A program made the position numbers and the translations under genes. Below the pieces are notes generated by a model. The model saw only the letters and a list, made by a program, of their open reading frames with translations. It made no database searches and was not told where the DNA came from. Source: Aureitalea marina (GTDB taxonomy: Bacteria > Bacteroidota > Bacteroidia > Flavobacteriales > Flavobacteriaceae). Taken from it: 64,000 nt of DNA. Positions 25,459 to 34,594 of this stretch are shown here, in pieces (the first letter of the stretch is position 1; every line of letters begins with the position of its first letter). Where the stretch lies: positions 1,910,501 to 1,974,500 of the forward strand of contig NZ_MQUB01000001.1 in the NCBI RefSeq assembly GCF_002943755.1. Direction: 5' to 3'.

Positions 25459-26520
25459 TTAGGGGTGAAATATCTTGCCTGAGCTATGATTTTTTTTTGC
25501 ACCGGTAACCGATGCCAAACAGTTGACTTCATTGCGGAATCGCAATACTCCTAATAGTCCAAATATCAGGGCTTCTTTATGCTCTATTAGATTGGCCTGA
25601 GGTATCGTAATCTCTGCCTCGCATTCTTCCCGAATCCTACGGATCAGAAAATCGTTGTAAGCCCCACCCCCTGTGATCAGGACCTTACTCTTAACCGGAA
25701 TGGAACCAGCAATCTGCTCGGCCATATGTTCCACCAGGGTCCTGAGCATATCGCAGTGCGGTAAATCCGTCTCCACTAGAATCGGATCTATTTGCTCACT
25801 AACCCATTCTACTCCTAAGGATTTAGGTGGTGACAATTGGTAATAGGCCAAGTTGTTCAAGCGGGTCAATAAGGATTCATTTACGTTCCCGGAAGCTGCA
25901 AGTCGCCCCTTGTCATCATAGGGATAACCTAACTTTTGAGCATAGCGGTTTAGCACAATATTCACAGGACAGATATCATAAGCCAAACGTTGCCCATCGT
26001 TCTCCATGGAACAATTGGCAAAACCACCCAGATTAAGACAGTATTCATAATCGTGAAACAAGAGTCGATCACCTATAGGAACCAAAGGCGCGCCTTGACC
26101 ACCTAAGGCCACATCCTGAGTTCTAAAATCGCAAACTACGGGTAATTGTAAGGCTGTTGCCAAAACTTGCCCATCCCCAATTTGTCTGGTGTAACCCAGC
26201 TCCGGCCTGTGCCAGACTGTATGCCCATGACTACAGATAGCGTCTGGCCTACCATTCAATTGACCGATAAATTCTCGGAGGATATCTATCAAATGTTGGG
26301 TAAAATCATCTTCCAACTGTTTAACTTCTCCCACCTCCAGTAGACTGCAATCTCGAAGCCGATCCTGCCATTGATGATCGTATTCAAATGTGGTTGTCTT
26401 GAGGAAATTATAGTCCCAATTCCCATCAGGGCTCAAACTGAGTTGGATGTAGGCGCAATCTACTCCATCCAGAGAGGTGCCACTCATCACCCCAACCACC
26501 TTGTATACGTCTTTAAACAT
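25459..26520 (-). CDS. anmK: Anhydro-N-acetylmuramic acid kinase
   Basis: AnmK phosphorylates 1,6-anhydro-MurNAc, hydrolysing the anhydro ring to give MurNAc-6-phosphate in peptidoglycan recycling. I chose ATG 26520 (MFKDVYKVVGVMSGTSLDG), since the longer in-frame extension is not family-like and the glycine-rich ATP loop GVMSGTSLDGVD then sits at the N-terminus as expected. Further motifs are SHGHTVWHRPE, NLGGFANCS, YDICPVNIVLN and LITGGGAYNDFL. The product is about 353 aa, normal length. It is divergent from the acyl-CoA dehydrogenase gene. Confidence 0.94.
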   Translation of the reverse strand: MFKDVYKVVGVMSGTSLDGVDCAYIQLSLSPDGNWDYNFLKTTTFEYDHQWQDRLRDCSLLEVGEVKQLEDDFTQHLIDILREFIGQLNGRPDAICSHGHTVWHRPELGYTRQIGDGQVLATALQLPVVCDFRTQDVALGGQGAPLVPIGDRLLFHDYEYCLNLGGFANCSMENDGQRLAYDICPVNIVLNRYAQKLGYPYDDKGRLAASGNVNESLLTRLNNLAYYQLSPPKSLGVEWVSEQIDPILVETDLPHCDMLRTLVEHMAEQIAGSIPVKSKVLITGGGAYNDFLIRRIREECEAEITIPQANLIEHKEALIFGLLGVLRFRNEVNCLASVTGAKKNHSSGKIFHP

Positions 26521-26543
26521 ATGAGTAAAAGTATTGGGATTTA

Positions 26544-26574
26544 TTGAAAAAATGGCAACTAAGAAGTATCTTTG
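26544..26574 (+). promoter_or_regulatory. Promoter of the acyl-CoA dehydrogenase gene
   Basis: TTG (26544-26546), a 20-nt spacer and TATCTTTG (26567-26574) match the Bacteroidota consensus TTTG-N19/20-TAnnTTTG closely. The ATG follows 38 nt downstream at 26613. Confidence 0.6.
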
Positions 26575-26612
26575 CACCACTTTTCTTGAAAATAATTTAA
26601 CGTATTGCCGCT

Positions 26613-27755
26613 ATGGATTTTAATCTTTCAGAAGAACACCTCATGATTCGGGATGCAGCCCGTGATTTTGCTCGTACGGAATTGCTGCCCGGAGTGATAG
26701 AACGTGACACTCATCAACAATTTCCTGCAGAGCAGGTCAAGAAGATGGGTGAATTAGGATTCCTTGGAATGATGGTGGATCCAAAATATGGCGGTGGCGG
26801 AATGGACACATTGTCTTATGTGCTGGCCATGGAAGAGCTCAGCAAGGTTGATGCCTCCAGTTCGGTGATCGTTTCCGTGAACAACTCCCTGGTGTGTTGG
26901 GGTATCGAAACCTACGGGAGCGAAGAGCAGAAACAGAAATACTTGACCAAACTGGCCACTGGAGAATCTCTTGGAGCATTTTGTCTGAGTGAACCAGAAG
27001 CTGGAAGTGACGCAACATCACAACGCACTACAGCTATCGACATGGGTGATCATTACATCCTGAACGGAACCAAGAACTGGATCACCAACGGTGGAAGCGC
27101 AGATTATTACCTGGTCATCGCCCAAACGGATCGTGAAAAAGGACACCGAGGAATCAATGCCTTTATCGTGGAGAAAAGTTGGGAAGGATTTGAGGTTGGA
27201 CCCAAGGAAGACAAACTAGGTATCCGGGGGAGTGATACCCACACCCTGAACTTCAATGATGTAAAAGTACCTAAGGAGAATAGGATAGGTGAAGATGGAT
27301 TCGGTTTCAAATTTGCCATGAAGACCCTAAGCGGTGGTCGGATCGGAATTGCTGCCCAGGCTCTTGGAATCGCATCAGGCGCTTACGAACTGGCCAAAGA
27401 ATACTCCAAGATCCGTAAAGCTTTTGGCACCGAGATTTGCAACCATCAGGCGATCGCCTTTAAGTTAGCCGACATGTATACCCAGATCACTGCTGCTCGA
27501 CACTTGGTCATGCAAGCAGCCTGGGATAAGGACAATGGCAATAACTACGATCTAAGTGGAGCGGTGGCCAAACTTTACGCCTCACAAGTTGCCATGGAGA
27601 CCACAGTCGAGGCAGTTCAAGTGCATGGAGGAAACGGATACGTAAAAGAATACCACGTAGAGCGATTGATGCGAGATGCGAAGATCACCCAGATCTACGA
27701 AGGGACCAGCGAGATCCAAAAGATCGTGATCTCTCGCAGCGTTCTTAAAGAGTAG
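26613..27755 (+). CDS. Acyl-CoA dehydrogenase
   Basis: This FAD enzyme introduces a trans-2 double bond into acyl-CoA and passes electrons to ETF. The 380-aa product has the signatures GAFCLSEPEAGSDATSQ (FAD/substrate binding) and QVHGGNGYVKEYHVERLMRD. The catalytic Glu is expected in IYEGTSEIQKIVISR, the arrangement of short- and medium-chain enzymes. It has no signal peptide and is cytoplasmic. Specificity (butyryl-, isovaleryl- or another acyl-CoA) cannot be read from the sequence. The branched-chain 2-oxoacid dehydrogenase cluster at the right end could feed such an enzyme. Confidence 0.94.
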   Translation: MDFNLSEEHLMIRDAARDFARTELLPGVIERDTHQQFPAEQVKKMGELGFLGMMVDPKYGGGGMDTLSYVLAMEELSKVDASSSVIVSVNNSLVCWGIETYGSEEQKQKYLTKLATGESLGAFCLSEPEAGSDATSQRTTAIDMGDHYILNGTKNWITNGGSADYYLVIAQTDREKGHRGINAFIVEKSWEGFEVGPKEDKLGIRGSDTHTLNFNDVKVPKENRIGEDGFGFKFAMKTLSGGRIGIAAQALGIASGAYELAKEYSKIRKAFGTEICNHQAIAFKLADMYTQITAARHLVMQAAWDKDNGNNYDLSGAVAKLYASQVAMETTVEAVQVHGGNGYVKEYHVERLMRDAKITQIYEGTSEIQKIVISRSVLKE

Positions 27756-27764
27756 TTCTCTGGT

Positions 27765-29732
27765 CTAAAGCAGGAAGTTCCAAACCAGACCAAACCGGAT
27801 GACCGCGTCCCGGTAGGGATAGCCCGGTGCGGAGAAGTGCTTGTTGGTACTGCTGAAAAGCTGGTTGAAGTGCTCCCATTTAAAGAATATCCTGGTCTGT
27901 TTCACCTTGACATTAAAGAACAGGTCCACTAAGGGGAAGGCTCCTAGTTTTTCATCATTCTGAACGTAGAATTCGGCGATCACAGGATCGTAGGCATTCA
28001 TGTTGTATTCGGTGAAGAATGTGAAGTTAAGGCCCGTTTGGACAAATAGCGCATTTTTAAACCACCTGTCCTCGTAATACAAGGAATTTCGTGTAACGAA
28101 TTCCGGCACATTGAATACCTCTTCTCCGCTCAAGGCCTGTTGAAAGAGGATCGTATTCATTAGGGCAAACTTCCGCCAACGGAACTCCTTTTCAGCTTTT
28201 ACCTTCACATAATCTACCCGCTCCCCAAACTGAGATGGGCTAGGTGTACTATCATTGGACCGTATCTGGTAGTAGGTATAGTCGTCGATACCGGTATAGG
28301 TCACTGTAAGATCCAACCATTTGCTGGAGGCCAGATCCAGCTCAAGCTCCTGGGTCTTGATGTTGTTCAGTTCATTTTGCCAGTTGTAATTGACATAATC
28401 ACTTTGGTACAACAGAAAACCGAAATCCGGGGCCACGGAGTGAATCCTGGCCGTTGCAGTCACCTTGCTTTCTGGTTGTAGCTGATATCCTATCCCTGCC
28501 TCTAAGAAATTGCCGTCAAAATCTCCAGCCAGGTTGATCGCTCCCTTCCCAAAGACCTCAAATCGACGATACTGTTTTTGGTAGGTCGCACCCAGCTCTA
28601 CCAGGTCTCCTTTCAGACGGTTAGTGATCCTTCCCTGATCCAGGATCAACACCGAATTGTACCCGTAATTATAATCCGTGTATTTCACATAACCGCCCAA
28701 CTGTCCGATCACATCGTTTTCCCAGCGGACATAACCACTTCCTTGGAAATCCTCCAGTTTGGTCTTTTTACGCAGGTCAGTTGCCACATAGGCCGGTCCA
28801 AATCCATCATAAGCACTGTTTTGTCTGTACTCGTAGAACTTGTCTTCATACATCCCCCAGCCCCCTAAAGTCACAACATTTTGGGAGGTGCTGTCCACAT
28901 CCTTGATCAGGTCGTACTCTAACTCACCGAAAAAACGCAGCCCTTCCAGTTTATTCTCGGCATTTTCAAAATTCACGTCCAACCGTCCCCTATCCTGGAA
29001 TTCAGGGTCGTTCGCCTCAAATAGGGCAATTGAACTCGGGGTAAGCCCACCATTTTCCTGATTCAGTATATCCTGGGCAGCGATATGCCCCCTGAATCTG
29101 GTTCGTTTATTGGGTGCCACCCAGTTGGAAGTAAAACGAAAGTTCCCGGTGCTAGCCAGTGCATGTTGGTACTTCCCTAGGGATCGCAACCCTTTGTACG
29201 CCACCGAAAAGTTGAAATTCTTTTTGGTGTTAACCGTAAAAAATGCATCCAACTGCTGTCCTTGTTCAAAGGCTGTTTTAAAGTACAATTCCGTTAAAGG
29301 TGTCGGGACATTGAAGTAATTCATGTCTTCCATATCCCGATAATTAAAATGATGGGATTGGGCGACGAATCTCGGTTTCAGATGATTGGAGTCGAAGTTG
29401 TATGCCAGGGTATTGTAGGTCTGTCCGACATTGTTAAATGGCAGCAGCTCAAACCGATCTCGTCTCAGATAATTGAACTTGTATTCTTTCTGAATACTTT
29501 GTGTAGTATCCAGGAAAGTGGTATCCCGATCGTGGGAAATGATCTTATACAGGTCAATGGGTGCCCTTCTGATATTATTCTTATCCAGAAATCCTTGTTC
29601 CTCCTGGTCATTATCCTTGCCCTGACCGACGTTAGGAGGTGGCACATTCTGGTTAATTCTCAGTCCCTTATCTTGGGCCCAACAAACGGTCGAAAAGCCA
29701 ATAAAAACAACAAGGACAAGCCTTTTAAACAT
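27765..29732 (-). CDS. Putative outer-membrane porin (Porin_10-like)
   Basis: This 655-aa outer-membrane beta-barrel resembles the Bacteroidota putative porin family (Porin_10). It has a signal peptide (MFKRLVLVVFIGFSTVCWAQ) and a disordered Asn/Asp/Glu-rich segment after it. Long runs of alternating aromatic/charged strands follow (for example FNYLRRDRFELLPFNN and KVKQTRIFFKWEHFNQLF), and it ends in a typical last strand, DAVIRFGLVWNFLL. Substrate is unknown. It is convergent with the acyl-CoA dehydrogenase (9-nt gap) and divergent from rnhB. A minus-strand TACCTTTG (29760-29753) is a candidate -7 element. Confidence 0.82.
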   Translation of the reverse strand: MFKRLVLVVFIGFSTVCWAQDKGLRINQNVPPPNVGQGKDNDQEEQGFLDKNNIRRAPIDLYKIISHDRDTTFLDTTQSIQKEYKFNYLRRDRFELLPFNNVGQTYNTLAYNFDSNHLKPRFVAQSHHFNYRDMEDMNYFNVPTPLTELYFKTAFEQGQQLDAFFTVNTKKNFNFSVAYKGLRSLGKYQHALASTGNFRFTSNWVAPNKRTRFRGHIAAQDILNQENGGLTPSSIALFEANDPEFQDRGRLDVNFENAENKLEGLRFFGELEYDLIKDVDSTSQNVVTLGGWGMYEDKFYEYRQNSAYDGFGPAYVATDLRKKTKLEDFQGSGYVRWENDVIGQLGGYVKYTDYNYGYNSVLILDQGRITNRLKGDLVELGATYQKQYRRFEVFGKGAINLAGDFDGNFLEAGIGYQLQPESKVTATARIHSVAPDFGFLLYQSDYVNYNWQNELNNIKTQELELDLASSKWLDLTVTYTGIDDYTYYQIRSNDSTPSPSQFGERVDYVKVKAEKEFRWRKFALMNTILFQQALSGEEVFNVPEFVTRNSLYYEDRWFKNALFVQTGLNFTFFTEYNMNAYDPVIAEFYVQNDEKLGAFPLVDLFFNVKVKQTRIFFKWEHFNQLFSSTNKHFSAPGYPYRDAVIRFGLVWNFLL

Positions 29733-29752
29733 ACAGCTGCGGACTTATGCAG

Positions 29753-29768
29753 CAAAGGTATACTTTTG
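29753..29768. promoter_or_regulatory. Back-to-back divergent -7 elements (porin / rnhB)
   Basis: CAAAGGTA (29753-29760; TACCTTTG on the minus strand) directly abuts TACTTTTG (29761-29768) on the plus strand. Both match TAnnTTTG. The two start codons lie 20-25 nt away on either side. No clear -33 elements are visible. Confidence 0.4.
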
Positions 29769-29791
29769 AATGGAATTCCTTAATTTTAATT

Positions 29792-30391
29792 ATGCTGCAG
29801 TCCCGAATCCAGGAAGAGTTGATCGAGTGCGGAACGGACGAGGCCGGTAGAGGTTGCCTGGCCGGACCGGTTACGGCAGCGGCGGTCATCCTTCCTCCGG
29901 ATTACGACCATCCCATCCTGAATGACTCTAAACAACTCAGCACCAAACAACGGAATGCCCTACGAATAGAGATCCAACGGGAAGCCATTTCCTATCAGGT
30001 GTGCCACATTCATCCCAAAGAGATCGATCAGATCAATATTTTAAAGGCCTCTATTCTGGCCATGCAACGGAGCATACTTCAATTGGATCCTCAGCCGGGT
30101 TTCATTGCGGTGGATGGCAACAAGTTTATCGAACTTCCAGGCAAGCAGCACCAATGTGTGATCAAAGGAGATTCACGTTACCTGCATATTGCAGCTGCCT
30201 CCGTATTGGCCAAGACCTATCGGGATGAGTATATGGCCAGGATCGCTTCAGAGTTTCCTCAATACGGCTGGGAGTCCAACAAGGGGTATCCGACAGCGTC
30301 CCATCGAGAAGCCATTTCAGAATTCGGCCCCACCCCTTATCACCGGATGAGCTTTAAACTTCTCCCAACTCAATTAAAACTGGAACTTTAG
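29792..30391 (+). CDS. rnhB: Ribonuclease HII
   Basis: RNase HII removes ribonucleotides misincorporated in DNA and RNA of RNA-DNA hybrids. I chose ATG 29792 (MLQSRIQEELIECGTDEAGRG), which puts the conserved GTDEAGRGCLAGPV near residue 14; the longer in-frame start at 29747 lacks similarity. The acidic active-site residues are D and E of TDEAGRG, the D of LNDSKQL and the D of FIAVDGNKF. The product is 199 aa, normal length. It is followed by a lipoprotein gene on the same strand. Confidence 0.94.
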   Translation: MLQSRIQEELIECGTDEAGRGCLAGPVTAAAVILPPDYDHPILNDSKQLSTKQRNALRIEIQREAISYQVCHIHPKEIDQINILKASILAMQRSILQLDPQPGFIAVDGNKFIELPGKQHQCVIKGDSRYLHIAAASVLAKTYRDEYMARIASEFPQYGWESNKGYPTASHREAISEFGPTPYHRMSFKLLPTQLKLEL

Positions 30392-30468
30392 CGTTAGCTG
30401 TTAAAAAGTAGTCAATAACTGCTGCTTGTAACCGAACCAGCGTGCATGCATCCTTTTTATTTTTACAT

Positions 30469-32901
30469 ATGCGATTGACCTGGACCAGATTATTATTGGG
30501 GATTGGACTTGTTACGCTAATGGCCTGCAATAACAGAGCAGACCAAAATCGTGACCTGTTTACCTATGTCCCCGCGAACGCAGATTATGTCTGGAGATTT
30601 GACAACCTGGATGAGCTCCTGGCAGACCTGACCAACAATGATCTTATTGAGGCTGCGGATCAAGGGTCCATTTATAACAGCTTATTGGACTCCCGTGAAT
30701 TACTCCAATTATTAAAGGTAGACTCCAGATCCTATCTGGCCATGACCAGATTGAACGATAGCCTGAGTCCTATGTTGATCATTACGGATCTCAGGGAAAA
30801 TCCTGAACTTTTAAACTCTGTGGAGGGCTTGCAAGAAAAAGGAATTCCTGCAGAGCAATACATTAGTCAGTTGGTCTTGGGTCAAAACACTTATTACAAA
30901 AGCCTTCAGGATAGTATTTTAATCTTATCCGATTCCCAACTTTGGCTGAAGGAGGGATTGAACAGATCTATCGCTCAGGATTCTCTTCTTGAACGCATAT
31001 TGCAGATTGATGCTGGAGGTGAAGTAGGTATGGCCAGAAGAGCAGATGGCCTCTTTAACAGAGATTCCACCCAGATGGATTTTGCTTCCTGGGTGGCTAT
31101 GGAAACGCGATATCTTCCGGAGGGAATTGAGGCACATGGTGTTGTACTGGCACGTGATAGTACGGATCAATTTGTCAGACTATTCGACGGCTTAAATCCT
31201 CAACCAATTAACAGCTTGTACCGTATTCCCAGAGATGTCGAATCGGTCACAGGGTTTACGTATAGCGACGACGAACGGTTGTTTGAGAACCTGGCCAATT
31301 ACCGATCAGAACGCTTTATCGCAGACAGCATACAAGCCGTCTTTGAGAGTATAAATGAGATTACGGTGATTGACCGAGGTGACCATCAGGCCGTCATCAT
31401 GCACAGTCTGGATATTGACCAGTCCTGGCTGGAAATAGCATCTTTCATGACCCAAAACGAGACTTATCGTGAGATTGAACTCTATGATTTCTCCCAGGCC
31501 AATTGGCTATCTGATTTGCTCCAACCACTGGTTTCTGCCCGGTCGTTAAAACTGGCCTTTCAATTGAATGAACACCTGATCATTTGTTCAAACAGAGGAT
31601 TGGCCGAGTCCATTATATCCTGTAGTCAGCAGAATAATTGCCTGGATAGCTCTTCGGATTTCCAGATCGCCGCAGACCGTATCAGTTCTTCGGCTTCTTA
31701 TTATTTGGTGCAAACCGATGATCCCGGAAAAGCTCCCTTTGCCAATTGGTTTGGACTAGCTCCCACAAATCTTAAGACCTATCCCCTGAATATTATCCAG
31801 ATGAGCTACGATAGGGACTTTGCCCATGTTAACCTGATCGGGCAACAAAGGCAGGCTGAGACCGTAAGTACAAGTGGTAGCGTCTCGGAGATCACACACA
31901 TCAATTTGGATCAGGATATATTAGGTGATCCGGTTTTCTTTAGTAATCATCGTACCGGCGGAAAGGACATCGTCGTCCAGGATGTGACCAATACCCTACA
32001 TCTGATATCCAGCGGCGGGAAGATACTTTGGAGCAAGGCTTTGAGCGAACCCATCCTTGGCAGGGTCAAGGAGGTCGACATCTTACGCAATGGAAAGAAA
32101 CAGTTGGCTTTTACCACTACACGAGGGTTACACGTTCTGGATCGCAATGGAAATGCCGTTGCCCCTTTTCCTAAACAATTCAGGGATGAGATCACTCAAC
32201 CCCTGGCCTTATTTGACTACGACCGCAATAGAAATTACCGTTTCGTGATCGTACAGGGAGAAGAGGTTCATATGTACGACCGTCAAGGTAAAACGGTCAA
32301 AGGTTTTGGATTTGACAGAGCATCCTCCCCCATTGCCTTACCCCCTGTACACATCAGGATGGACCAACGCGATTATCTGCTGTTCGCAGAAGATTCTGGC
32401 AAGCTCAATATTCTGAGTAGAAGAGGTAAAGAAAGGATCAAAGTAGAACAGAACTTCGAATTTGGAGAGAACCCGCTGGAACAAGAAGGCTCCACCTTTG
32501 TGGTTATTACCAAGGACAAGGTTAAGCACAGCATCACCCAAAGTGGAACAGTCCGTTCACAGCCATTGAACGTTTCCAATTCCTATTGGTTCAATATGGA
32601 AGCTAAAGTTAAGGCTACCATGGACGACAACCTGCTGCGGATCAACGGTCGCTTGGTCGAACTGCCTTACGGGATCTACACCTCACCGGGCATCTTCAGT
32701 CGAAACCGGAATTACTTTGTCACCGTAACAGAGACCCAAGACAACAAAGCCTACCTCATCGATCAGCAAGGAAGCGTCATCAATGGATTCCCGGTATTTG
32801 GACAGGGAGCGATAGACTTGGGAGATGCCAACAGGAATGGAAAGCTCAATGCCTTGGTGAAAGGAGGAGATCGAGAGATCATCCTATACCAGATCGATTA
32901 G
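30469..32901 (+). CDS. Large lipoprotein of unknown function with propeller-like C-terminal half
   Basis: The 810-aa product starts at ATG 30469 (MRLTWTRLLLGIGLVTLMACNN) with lipobox LMAC; an upstream in-frame ATG at 30442 adds nine residues and is less likely. The N-terminal half begins FTYVPANADYVWRFDNLDE, a pattern seen in DUF3352-like bacterial proteins. The C-terminal half (from about residue 480) is made of short strand repeats such as VQDVTNTLHLISSGGKILW and LFAEDSGKLNILSRRGKE, suggesting a beta-propeller. I do not recognise a characterised family. It lies 78 nt after rnhB. Confidence 0.7.
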   Translation: MRLTWTRLLLGIGLVTLMACNNRADQNRDLFTYVPANADYVWRFDNLDELLADLTNNDLIEAADQGSIYNSLLDSRELLQLLKVDSRSYLAMTRLNDSLSPMLIITDLRENPELLNSVEGLQEKGIPAEQYISQLVLGQNTYYKSLQDSILILSDSQLWLKEGLNRSIAQDSLLERILQIDAGGEVGMARRADGLFNRDSTQMDFASWVAMETRYLPEGIEAHGVVLARDSTDQFVRLFDGLNPQPINSLYRIPRDVESVTGFTYSDDERLFENLANYRSERFIADSIQAVFESINEITVIDRGDHQAVIMHSLDIDQSWLEIASFMTQNETYREIELYDFSQANWLSDLLQPLVSARSLKLAFQLNEHLIICSNRGLAESIISCSQQNNCLDSSSDFQIAADRISSSASYYLVQTDDPGKAPFANWFGLAPTNLKTYPLNIIQMSYDRDFAHVNLIGQQRQAETVSTSGSVSEITHINLDQDILGDPVFFSNHRTGGKDIVVQDVTNTLHLISSGGKILWSKALSEPILGRVKEVDILRNGKKQLAFTTTRGLHVLDRNGNAVAPFPKQFRDEITQPLALFDYDRNRNYRFVIVQGEEVHMYDRQGKTVKGFGFDRASSPIALPPVHIRMDQRDYLLFAEDSGKLNILSRRGKERIKVEQNFEFGENPLEQEGSTFVVITKDKVKHSITQSGTVRSQPLNVSNSYWFNMEAKVKATMDDNLLRINGRLVELPYGIYTSPGIFSRNRNYFVTVTETQDNKAYLIDQQGSVINGFPVFGQGAIDLGDANRNGKLNALVKGGDREIILYQID

Positions 32902-32908
32902 GCTAGTA

Positions 32909-33604
32909 CTATGACTGAGTTTCGAACAGTTGGTTAAAATGCTCAAGCAGTTTGCCTTTGACCTCTTCCATGGAGACTTTTTCCCTGCCTAACTCTACAT
33001 TTAAAGAGGTAACGGCCTTGTCTTTGATACCACACGGGATCATATGATCGAAATACCCGAGGTCAGCATTGACGTTGAAGGCGAAACCGTGCATGGTCAC
33101 CCAACGACTGGCACGCACACCCATGGCACAGATCTTTCGGGCAAATGGGGTTCCCACATCTAACCAAACACCCGTTTCTCCGGGCGAACGCTGTCCTTTG
33201 ATCCCGTATTCGTCCAAGGTTAGGATGATCATCTCTTCCAAGGTTCGGAGATAGCGATGAATGTCGGTAAAGAAGTTCTCTAGATCCAGGATCGGATAAC
33301 CGACTATCTGACCCGGACCGTGATAGGTGATGTCCCCTCCCCGATTGATCTTGTAGAAACTAGCCCCGATCTCTTGGAGTTTGGCCTCATCAACTAGAAG
33401 ATTATCAAAATCCCCACTCTTACCCAATGTATAGACATGTGGATGTTCTACAAACAAGAAATGATTGGACGTCGGCAGTTCCTTTCCCTGCCTCCGGTTG
33501 GTGATCTTGGTATCCAGTATCTGTTTAAAGAGATCCTCCTGGTAGTCCCAGGTCTCTTTATAATCTCGGTATCCGAGATCCTCTACCTGAACCTGTTTAT
33601 TCAT
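32909..33604 (-). CDS. lipB: Lipoyl(octanoyl) transferase
   Basis: LipB moves an octanoyl group from acyl carrier protein to lipoyl domains, the first step of lipoate attachment. The 231-aa product shows NHFLFVEHPHVYTLGKSGD, RGGDITYHGPGQIVGYPIL and the catalytic Cys/Lys motif HMIPCGIKDKAVTSLNVEL. Substrates within this window are the E2 proteins at 1-582 and 61042-62322. It is convergent with the preceding lipoprotein gene (7-nt gap). It lies 2 nt after the lipoprotein gene at 33607-34347 on the same strand. Confidence 0.95.
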   Translation of the reverse strand: MNKQVQVEDLGYRDYKETWDYQEDLFKQILDTKITNRRQGKELPTSNHFLFVEHPHVYTLGKSGDFDNLLVDEAKLQEIGASFYKINRGGDITYHGPGQIVGYPILDLENFFTDIHRYLRTLEEMIILTLDEYGIKGQRSPGETGVWLDVGTPFARKICAMGVRASRWVTMHGFAFNVNADLGYFDHMIPCGIKDKAVTSLNVELGREKVSMEEVKGKLLEHFNQLFETQS

Positions 33605-33606
33605 GA

Positions 33607-34347
33607 TCAGTCTTCTAGTTCGACCTCTAGATCAAGTATGTCGGGATCTTTAAAATAAGCCAAGAAAGAACGGTCAACCTCAATGGTCTTGCCATCCAGG
33701 CTCAATTTAGCATCCTTTGCAGAGGCATTCTTGATACGCTTTGGGAAGGTATATCTCAAGGTGTATCGCATGCCTTCCAAAAAGCTTTCGGCGGAGGCTA
33801 CGCTGTCCATTTGTTGTTTGTGCTTTTGTGGATCACGAATAAATGCGTCTCGTTTAAAGACACCATTCTTCATACTGAACTTAACCCCGATCAGACCTTC
33901 GGAAGAATCTCCTGCAGATTGACTGTTTTCATCCTGAGAGAAACCACTCATAAAATCTCCACTTTTCTCAAAGGCAGCCATCAGATCCCCAATCTCATCG
34001 ACACGGTCAAACTCCGTAAAGACTTCAATGTCCATCTTTCCACCATCTGGATCCATGTAGGTACGGAAGCTAAAGTCCTCCAATTCCTTTAGACGCTTTT
34101 GTTCCTCAGCAGGTAGCGTTGCGATGCTATCTTTCTTTTGTTCGAGGAAATCCCGCATTCGGATAATGGTATCTGTCTTGGTAAGGGTGCTGTCCTGTGC
34201 CAACTGGCTCAAGGTCATCATCTCGCTCATATCCATGGACACGGCAATTTTACCAGAGCCGTCTTCACGGACTTCCATGGTTTCTACAAACTGACAACTA
34301 CTGGCAACTAAAACAAGGGCTAAAGCGAAAAAGAAACGGTAGATCAA
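33607..34347 (-). CDS. Hypothetical lipoprotein
   Basis: This is a 246-aa predicted lipoprotein with signal MIYRFFFALALVLVASSC (lipobox ASSC). The body alternates polar strands and helices, with MEVREDGSGKIAVSMDMSEM near the N-terminus and YTLRYTFPKRIKNASAKDA near the C-terminus. I recognise no characterised family. The start is TTG at 34347, 3 nt after the Pmp3-like gene; no in-frame ATG exists close enough to keep the signal peptide. It reads straight into lipB (2-nt gap), so the three minus-strand genes look like one operon. Confidence 0.72.
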   Translation of the reverse strand: MIYRFFFALALVLVASSCQFVETMEVREDGSGKIAVSMDMSEMMTLSQLAQDSTLTKTDTIIRMRDFLEQKKDSIATLPAEEQKRLKELEDFSFRTYMDPDGGKMDIEVFTEFDRVDEIGDLMAAFEKSGDFMSGFSQDENSQSAGDSSEGLIGVKFSMKNGVFKRDAFIRDPQKHKQQMDSVASAESFLEGMRYTLRYTFPKRIKNASAKDAKLSLDGKTIEVDRSFLAYFKDPDILDLEVELED

Positions 34348-34350
34348 AAC

Positions 34351-34509
34351 TTATCGATTAGGGTTATTCAAAATAATTAGTGCTGCTATCACTCCGGGTA
34401 TCCAACCACATAATGTTAGGATAAGTACGATCACTATAGAACCGCAACCCTTATCCAAAACCGACAGTGGGGGAAACAAAATGGCTAGCAAAACACGCCA
34501 TATGCTCAT
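34351..34509 (-). CDS. YqaE/Pmp3 family membrane peptide
   Basis: This is a 52-residue proteolipid. It begins MSIWRVLLAILFPPLSVLDK and has two hydrophobic helices. The second contains CGWIPGVIAALIIL, the Pmp3/YqaE hallmark of a short stress-related membrane protein. The charged tail is NNPNR. Members in fungi and plants affect membrane potential and salt tolerance; bacterial function is little known. The ATG at 34509 is divergent from the LuxR-type gene at 34595, and its stop is 3 nt before the next lipoprotein start. Confidence 0.88.
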   Translation of the reverse strand: MSIWRVLLAILFPPLSVLDKGCGSIVIVLILTLCGWIPGVIAALIILNNPNR

Positions 34510-34560
34510 AGACTACAAATTTACGATTAATATCCATGGTATCAGTACAGCTGATCGGGC

Positions 34561-34591
34561 TTTTGTTACATCGGGCAATTAGCTATATTCG
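34561..34591 (+). promoter_or_regulatory. Possible promoter of the LuxR-type gene
   Basis: TTTTG (34561-34565), an 18-nt spacer and TATATTCG (34584-34591, one mismatch to TAnnTTTG) lie just upstream of the ATG at 34595. If used, the leader would be extremely short. Confidence 0.35.
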
Positions 34592-34594
34592 GGT

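Noticed and set aside
24562-25482. Long plus-strand open frame (306 codons)
   Set aside because: It lies antisense to the clearly coding Glu/Leu dehydrogenase and shows no family motifs.
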